Shown here: positions 58,288 to 64,000 of the stretch, piece after piece
Position numbering within the stretch: the first letter of the stretch is position 1
Layout of the letters: every line of letters begins with the position of its first letter
From: Actinomortierella ambigua
Lineage: Eukaryota > Mortierellomycota > Mortierellomycetes > Mortierellales > Mortierellaceae
Direction: 5' to 3'
Assembly (NCBI GenBank): GCA_016098155.1
Contig: JAAAJB010000077.1
Location: forward strand, 21,387 to 85,386
DNA: 64,000 nucleotides
The notes under the pieces: model-generated
Database searches by the model: none
Seen by the model: the letters and a program-made list of their open reading frames with translations, nothing else
What the model was told of the DNA's origin: nothing
Program-made: the position numbers and the translations under genes

Positions 58288-60930
58288 ATGACACTCGAGA
58301 ACCACACCACACAAGACTCGAGCAATCTGCCGCCTGTGCTCCATATCGGCCAACGTATCGAGCAGGCCACCTTCCGTGGCACAGTGCGGTACATTGGACC
58401 CATTGCTTCCACTGAGGGGGAGTGGGCCGGTATCGAGTGGGACGAAGCCGTCCGTGGCAAGCATTCAGGCGAACATGGAGATCACAAATACTTTACGTGC
58501 CTGTAAGTGTGCAATCCCTTCCCCCCCCCCTTTCTAAATGGAAGAACAAGAAAAACAACAAGAATGCACGGTTCGCGTCAGTCTGACTGTTTCTCTTTTT
58601 TGATTCATCGTTGCCAATGGGCGATATTAATCAATAGGTTCCCTGGCACAGGATCCTTTACGCGTATCTCGAAAAAGATTACAACTGGAACCGAGTTTCT
58701 GAGTGAGGTCAAGGACCGCTATGTCGGGGACGAGCAGTCGCTGGCCAAGACCAAAGCGCAAGAGGACGGCATGTACCTGGAAGGATCCAACATCAAGATT
58801 GAGCTGTTTGACTTTGAACGCGTTCGCGAGAAGCAAAGGTGAGTTTTAAAACGACACATGTGTGGGAGATCAACATGTCCCCTTCCCCCCTTTTCTTTTC
58901 TTGGTGTAAAAGATGGTAGGATGGCACTGGTGGCGCTAACCTACTTTTTTCATTTTTTTTTTTTTTCAGAAACCTGTCCGAGCTTACCAGCATTTCGCTC
59001 AACGGATCATTACTGGCGAGGGCTGGTGACCCCGAAGAGGCCCGAAAGGCTTTACCTAGTACGGTTTGTCTTTTGGCTGATCTTGGTGGTATTGCAATAC
59101 GCCTAAAGTATGAAGATTTTCGTGCTCAACAGTGGCTTCCTCCTCCTTTCATTTTTGTCCGATTCTATAGAGGTAGAAGATCTTGACGTGTCGTCGACCC
59201 TGATCTCAAGTTGGAGCACCGTGTCGCAAATCTGTGGAGCGCTTCCCAAACTGGAGATCTTGAGAGTCAAGTATGTGCTTTCTCGTTCGTCAAAACCCAC
59301 CCTTCGTGGAAGAAATCGTCTTTCATTGCCTGTCATGCCTGGATCTAATACCAAATCCCTTCCCCTGTTTTATTAACATTTTTTTTTTATTTTTTTTTAG
59401 CCGCAATCGATTCGTGCCTCTGACAGAGACACCGATGTTTGGTAATGCTTTCCAGAACGTGCGGGTGCTGACCTTGAACCGCATCTACATGTCCTGGAGC
59501 GAGCTGACGCTGTTGGAGCCCTCGCTGCCGAATTTGGAGGTGCTCCAGTTTGGCTACAACCAGCTGAAAACGCTCAACATGTCAGAGGACGATGACAATA
59601 CCCAAGATGGTGTTGATAATGGACAACAACAACATCAGCCGCTGCGCAAGCTGGCCCCGACGCAGTTTGCCAAACTCAAGGACCTGCATCTAGAGGGCAA
59701 CGGCATGCAGGACTGGCGCGAGATCCAGAGGTTGTCGGCGTTGCCGAGCCTGGTGTCACTGGACCTGTCGGAGAATGCGTTTGAGGCGATTGAGGGTTCT
59801 GACAATGGCGATGGCGAGTATTTTAGTCGGCTGGAGGTGCTTCGATTGCCGGACAATCCGCTCAGGGAGTGGCGGAGCGTGGATCAGCTAGCAGCTGGGT
59901 ACCCAGCACTGAAGACGTTGTGGTTGACGACGCCAGAGTGCATCCCGAAGCAGGTCGTCACGGTGGAGGATTTGGGACCGGGCAGCACACAGGCGCAGGC
60001 GAGTGCACTGACAAAGTCGCTGGACGCTGGGTCGCGGACCAACATTGTTGCTAGGTGCCCGAATCTGACGATGCTCAATGGCAACGAGGTAAAGAGAGAG
60101 AGAGAGAGGGCCTGCAGACAAATCTCGCGGTATGGGTCTACATTTTTTCAACCTACTCATACTCACCTTCTATCTTATATCTTTTTTATGAAAAAAAAGA
60201 TCACGGCAAAGGAGAGAATGAGTTCAGAGCTGTACTACCTGAACTACGTCGGCATGGCGACAGTCGGCGTCGACAAGGAGTTGATGAAGCGCTACCATCC
60301 AAGATACGAGGCCCTTTGTGAAAGTAGGTCCTCCCCTCCCACTCCTTTCGCCAACACATCAATACGTGACATTTCATTGCTTCGAGGTTAAACAGGAGGG
60401 AGGTTTTTATGACTGACGACCTCATCCCACTTTTGTTTGTTTGTTTTTATTTACAGTCCATGGCGCTCCCGACACCAGCGAGGAGACACGCAAGGCCCAA
60501 AGTGAGATGCTAAAGGACCGTCTGATGACACTAAAGATTGCGGTCCGGGAGACGGAGGGCGGAGCCACGAAGATGACGTTGGAGCGCAAGTTACTGGAGA
60601 CGATGACAGTGAGGAGTCTCAAGAATTTGGTGCAGAAGCTGGCAAAGTTGCCAGCGCTCCGCCAAGAGATTTGCTTCTGGGTGCCCAGTCCTATCAAGGA
60701 AGGCCAAATGGTAAGGACTAGCGAATCTAACACACTGTAGCCACAAAGAAAAACCCTTCACCCTCATGTTGTATTGAGATTCCATTGACTGACTGAAAAC
60801 CTCTTTTCTCTTTTTCTCCATCAACCTGGAACCATAGGTGAAGGTGGTCTTGGCAGATGACCTGCGCATGCTATCTTACTACGATGTCAAGGATGGACAA
60901 GAGATGATTGCTTACGATAAAACAAAATAG
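58288..60930 (+). CDS. tubulin-folding cofactor E (TBCE)
   Basis: TBCE works with cofactors C and D to fold and release alpha/beta-tubulin. Eight exons (58288-58502, 58638-58838, 58970-59058, 59171-59270, 59401-60088, 60200-60323, 60457-60710, 60838-60930) give 587 aa, near the family's usual length. An N-terminal CAP-Gly domain (VLHIGQRIEQATFRGTVRYI; EWAGIEWDEAVRGKHSGEHG) binds alpha-tubulin's tail. A leucine-rich repeat region follows (LPKLEILRVNRNRF; LPNLEVLQFGYNQL; FAKLKDLHLEGNGMQDW; LPSLVSLDLSENAF; CPNLTMLNGNEITAKER). A C-terminal ubiquitin-like domain contains MTVRSLKNLVQKLAKL and ends LADDLRMLSYYDVKDGQEM. Junctions restore LPKVEDLDVSS and NRNRF, as in other TBCEs. Confidence 0.95.
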
Positions 60931-61069
60931 ACTGGGGCACAAAATTATGTTACAAAAAATTGACTCTATATTACAATGCAGGGGAGATGAGACAAATAGG
61001 GAGCTCATCTTCTCCTTGCTCACCCTTCTCCCTCTCATATCCATCCTATTTTACTCTTTCCCTCTACTA

Positions 61070-61516
61070 CTACTTGCTGACAAGAACGCTGAGAGTTTTG
61101 TATGGCCCGCCCATGGCCTTGATACTGGAGGTGTCCATCTCGTGCACGACGGTGCCCTTGCAGTTTGGACCGGAGAAGAACTTGATGTCGGCCTTGGGCC
61201 CACCGCCGTAGCGGACGGAGCTCACAGCCTTCAAGGTGGACAGGTCGAGACAGCCAAATTTGGTGACCTGGGCAGACTTGCCTTTCCAATTGTTGGCGCC
61301 ATAGAGGGTGGCGGAGGGCAGCTTGCTGGATGGCTTGGGAGCAGGCTTGGCACCACCGGGCTTTGGCTTTGGGGTTGGGGTCTTGGGAGCAGGGTAGGCA
61401 CCACTATCATCGCTACTACTACCACCGCTGCCAACAGGGTGTGCTGACGAAGTGGAGGCGGAGAGAAGAGCGAGTGCAGAAGCGACGGCAATGGCAATGC
61501 AAGTGGAGACCTTCAT
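61070..61516 (-). CDS. small secreted protein, possibly beta/gamma-crystallin-like
   Basis: A single exon of 148 aa. A signal peptide (MKVSTCIAIAVASALALLSA) and a Pro/Lys linker (PKTPTPKPKPGGAKPAPKPS) precede a compact C-terminal domain of about 80 residues (ATLYGANNWKGKSAQVTKFG; KFFSGPNCKGTVVHEMDTSS; MGGPYKTLSVLVSK). The paired FFSGPNCKG and YGANNWKG elements recall beta/gamma-crystallin-like secreted fungal proteins, but the match is by eye only. Two mature Cys could form one disulfide. An upstream in-frame ATG at 61603 would destroy the signal peptide, so I chose the ATG at 61516. It is convergent with TBCE, with about 140 bp between stops. Confidence 0.75.
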   Translation of the reverse strand: MKVSTCIAIAVASALALLSASTSSAHPVGSGGSSSDDSGAYPAPKTPTPKPKPGGAKPAPKPSSKLPSATLYGANNWKGKSAQVTKFGCLDLSTLKAVSSVRYGGGPKADIKFFSGPNCKGTVVHEMDTSSIKAMGGPYKTLSVLVSK

Positions 61517-62667
61517 GGCGAAATAAAATGATAGACTATGTAAGGCGAAAGGTTGTGAAAGCGGGGGGGGGGGGGTAATAGAAGAGGAAGAGAAGGTAAA
61601 CACGAAAGAAGGTTGAGAGTTTGGACAGGTGGAGAGGAGCTGCTTTTGTACTCTCGACGAAGGGCCCCCTAAATCTCCGTTGTAATTTAACTCAATTTCA
61701 TCTCATTTGTCCACCTGGACGAAAAATCCCTCAAAAGGGACCCCGTTCCCCTTGGTATTATGTACAAGATGCTGTTTGTGTCACCACATGTACCCCTTGT
61801 CTCTTCACACAGTAGACTACTGCCACAACACCCCGCTCACCTTCACTTTCCATATCTTCTATCATAATCCCCTATCTTTGGCTGCATTTATTATTTTCTC
61901 TCTGTACCAAACACTTACGCCTAAAACTCCTTGAATTCGTACCACCCTCTTGTGTGTAGTAAGAAAATGGTAAGATGAGTTTACTCGCTGGCCAACTCCC
62001 GTTGACCTGACCTAGCCCAGGCTTATACGAATTCATATCAAATTAACCCAGGCTTGTGGGAATGTACTTGTCTAACTAAACCGAGTCAAGATCCCCATTA
62101 CCCTGCGTCATCAAGGACATGCCACTATGGCTCGAGCCAAAAGACCATGATTGCCCATGCCAATAAAGCTCTTTTTTTGTTGTTGGTACTCGATGCATTG
62201 ACCCAGATTAGCAGGAGGAGAAGGTCAATTGAAGGTGTTTTGGTCCAAGAGCAACCCAAGCATCGGAGAGGAGCGGAGCAGTACAGCTGGTCTTCCAGCT
62301 CCAAATCTGGTTAACAATAACATACACGCCCTCTTTGTCTCCCCCCCCTGTACTACATTCCATACATTTGCCCGACATACAGAAAAAGCCGTTCTTAAGA
62401 TGTTAGGGGACATGTATTGCACTATTTACGTGTGCCTATGTGTGCCTCTGTGTGCGTGTGTGTTCGTGCGGATGCATGTTCGGGGGATACTGAAGGATGG
62501 TACTAATATAGGGTGCGCCAGTCTCCTCATGGTTTTCTCATGGTTTTGGATCTTCTGTTAGTCCTATGATAGACTCCTCGCGAAAAAGCTTGCAGAATCG
62601 ATCCATCATTTTTTTTTATCCCAACATCCCAGGATTGCAGTTCCGCGCCCCTTCCTCCGATTTTTTT
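61517..62667. other. gene-free spacer
   Basis: A G-run lies at 61563-61575 and short C-runs occur. No gene is seen. A TATA-type element and CA-rich leader follow. Confidence 0.5.
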
Positions 62668-62673
62668 TATAAA
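62668..62673 (+). promoter_or_regulatory. TATA box of the right-end gene
   Basis: TATAAA lies 133 bp before ATG 62801, followed by a CA-rich leader, in the position of a core promoter for the broken gene downstream. Confidence 0.5.
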
Positions 62674-62800
62674 GCTTGCTTCCCCTTATACACACACTCC
62701 CTCCCACACACACTCTCCGTATACACTCCGCACATACTCCACAGAAAGAACCTCACAACATGCGGACCACAGTTTCACTCCCCTTTCTCATCGCGAATGC

Positions 62801-63425
62801 ATGGTTGCGATAGTAAACCGAATCTTAAATCATATTGCTACCTTCTCGGCAGCCTTTGAGCTTCCGCCTTCCATCTGTCCGAAGATGCCCGATAATGCCT
62901 TCGTGAAGCTACAGGAAATCATGACCGTCCTGTTTCCTACCAACAAGAACCTTAGTTTCGAGCAGAGAGCGCTTGTTGATGAAGAGTTGGCTGCTCAACA
63001 GTCGCTATCAACCTTGAAGGGTTTCAAGACGGCCTTCAAGTTCTTAGGTGAGGCTTTGAAGCAGCCATACACAGAGATGCCGTCGTTCTTGTGGAAGTTG
63101 CCTGCAGCGAGCTAGGGTCTGTCGGAAGAAGAGACGCAGTTTATCAGAGTGATACAGTTCGTCTTAACCGACTTCTCGGCGAAGTGCTATCGGGATCCGG
63201 CCTTTGTCGCCTAATTGGAGCAGTATAATCCAGCAACGGCGAATTGCAGATGTTCCAACAACATATGATCAACAACGGGACTGGCTCAAGGTGTTTGAGA
63301 TGGTGGCTTTTCTCCTGAAGGCGATAAGGAAACAGTCGGTGGCCCTGAAGGAACTAGCAAGAGAACGCAGGGGTGAGCTAAAGATAGCGCCGGCTGACCA
63401 CACGTGCAGCGTGCTTTCTAGATGA
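62801..63425 (+). pseudogene. broken member of an unrecognised gene family
   Basis: The frame from ATG 62801 reads well (FVKLQEIMTVLFPTNKNLSF; EQRALVDEELAAQQSLSTLK) until a TAG at 63113-63115. The same frame then continues protein-like (GLSEEETQFIRVIQFVLTDF, SAKCYRDPAFVA) to a TAA at 63212. The homologous reading then moves by one base into the frame ending at 63425 (VFEMVAFLLKAIRKQSVALK; IAPADHTCSVLSR). Two in-frame stops plus a frame change point to a decayed gene, although an unrecognised intron could hide one break. A second copy of its 3' part lies inverted at the window edge, so the family is multicopy. The function is unknown. Confidence 0.6.
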
Positions 63426-63936
63426 CTAGCGGCCACGCCCGGCTTCGCCGCGCGGGGGCTAGTCGCTGCGCGAGCTGTCTTACTTCAACATTTTTAGCGT
63501 GGGTCACTCTAAATAAGTTTCTCGCAATGGCTTGCTTTGGTACACGTATGGTAGATGCTGTGGGAAGTAGGCTCAACGATCATCATGATGATGTATGCAC
63601 AATGCATAATGAGTCTTGCAAAAAAAAAAAAAAGAACATGTATTATTGCCGATTTCAGGTGGAAATGTTAATCTAGGTCCTCGTCTGTCTTTTCCATTAA
63701 CTCGTAAACAATATTTTCTAATCAAGTGCTTGGTTTAATAAGAAAGAGGACAGATCTATAGAGTTTTAGAAAGTCGTTGCGTATTCAACGCAATCCTCGA
63801 CTGATCCTGTTGCTGTTGCTTTTGCTATTGCTCTTTTGTTTCGACCGCTGCTAATCCCCTTGCCTTGGCGCTGCCTGAATGTAGCGCAGGTGTACTCTTC
63901 AGTCAGAAACCACGCTGCACGTGTAGTCAGCCGGCG
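63426..63936. other. spacer between inverted family copies
   Basis: A GC-rich patch at 63430-63470 is followed by AT-rich DNA with an A-run at about 63620-63633. No gene is seen. Confidence 0.5.
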
Positions 63937-64000
63937 CTATCGTGTAAGCTCCTCAAGGACCACCGACTGTTCGCCCATCGCCTTCAGGAGGAAAGCCACC
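63937..64000 (-). CDS. partial second copy of the right-end family, runs off the window
   Basis: Read on the minus strand from the edge, the sequence encodes VAFLLKAMGEQSVVLEELTR and then TAG (63939-63937). It closely matches the 3' part of the plus-strand pseudogene (VAFLLKAIRKQSVALKELAR). Nucleotide similarity continues beyond the stop through the shared block gatagcgccggctga to about 63910. The plus copy has roughly 22 extra bases just before that block, so the two end differently. The 5' part lies outside the window. Confidence 0.6.
   Translation of the reverse strand, partial: VAFLLKAMGEQSVVLEELTR

Noticed and set aside
1..64000. CRISPR arrays, bacterial operons or phage genes
   Set aside because: No spaced direct repeats of that type were seen. 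Genes are intron-containing and eukaryotic throughout.

Overview
The window is fungal nuclear DNA. The genes are split by many short GT-AG introns, usually 50-550 nt. The proteins carry long Ser/Gln/Asp-Arg low-complexity tracts, and dinucleotide microsatellites are common in the spacers. The gene set includes a THOC2-like THO2, a tubulin cofactor E with CAP-Gly, a UPF0538/C2orf76-like protein, SNF5 with a GATA finger, and a Zn2Cys6-like protein. This mix suggests an early-diverging fungus, probably Mucoromycota and perhaps a Mortierellaceae relative. The phylum is an inference; the splice structure and protein families are read from the sequence. A run of 10 Ns at 29182-29191 marks an assembly join.

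Layout. 1-6 kb: the 3' part of a 2-oxoglutarate/Fe(II) oxygenase-like gene, glyoxalase II (-), a beta-lactamase/esterase-like membrane-anchored protein (-), and an orphan single-pass protein with a 12-Cys exterior domain (-). 6.3-14.7 kb: the THO2 mRNA-export subunit in nine exons, with an unusually long Arg/Asp/Ser tail. 14.9-21.4 kb: an ICMT-family methyltransferase (-), a U6 snRNA gene with TATA box and T-run terminator, and a Cid1-type terminal nucleotidyltransferase. 22.4-23.5 kb: isopentenyl-diphosphate isomerase. 23.5-34.3 kb is gene-poor. It holds a complete hAT-like MITE with 8-bp target duplications, a P-loop GTPase with a hydrophobic tail, two tiny Cys-rich secreted peptides (one found only by splicing two short exons), a Ser-rich protein with a WxxL motif, and the UPF0538 gene.

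34.3-47.4 kb: three large minus-strand genes, namely a coiled-coil protein, an acidic protein with an internal Zn2Cys6-like motif, and a PB1-UBA protein resembling selective-autophagy receptors. 48.9-53 kb: an orphan gene and a second Cid1-like protein whose catalytic Asp triad is degraded. 54-61.5 kb: a membrane-anchored protein with a calcium-loop motif, SNF5, tubulin cofactor E and a small secreted protein. The right end carries a broken gene (+) and a partial copy of the same family on the minus strand, together forming an inverted pair.

Most genes are unrelated housekeeping functions. Themes that recur are RNA processing and export (THO2, U6, two Cid1-family proteins), isoprenoid/prenyl chemistry (IDI, ICMT-like) and chromatin or tubulin biology (SNF5, TBCE). 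Exon coordinates were worked out by hand from splice signals and reading-frame continuity. They have not been checked against transcripts.
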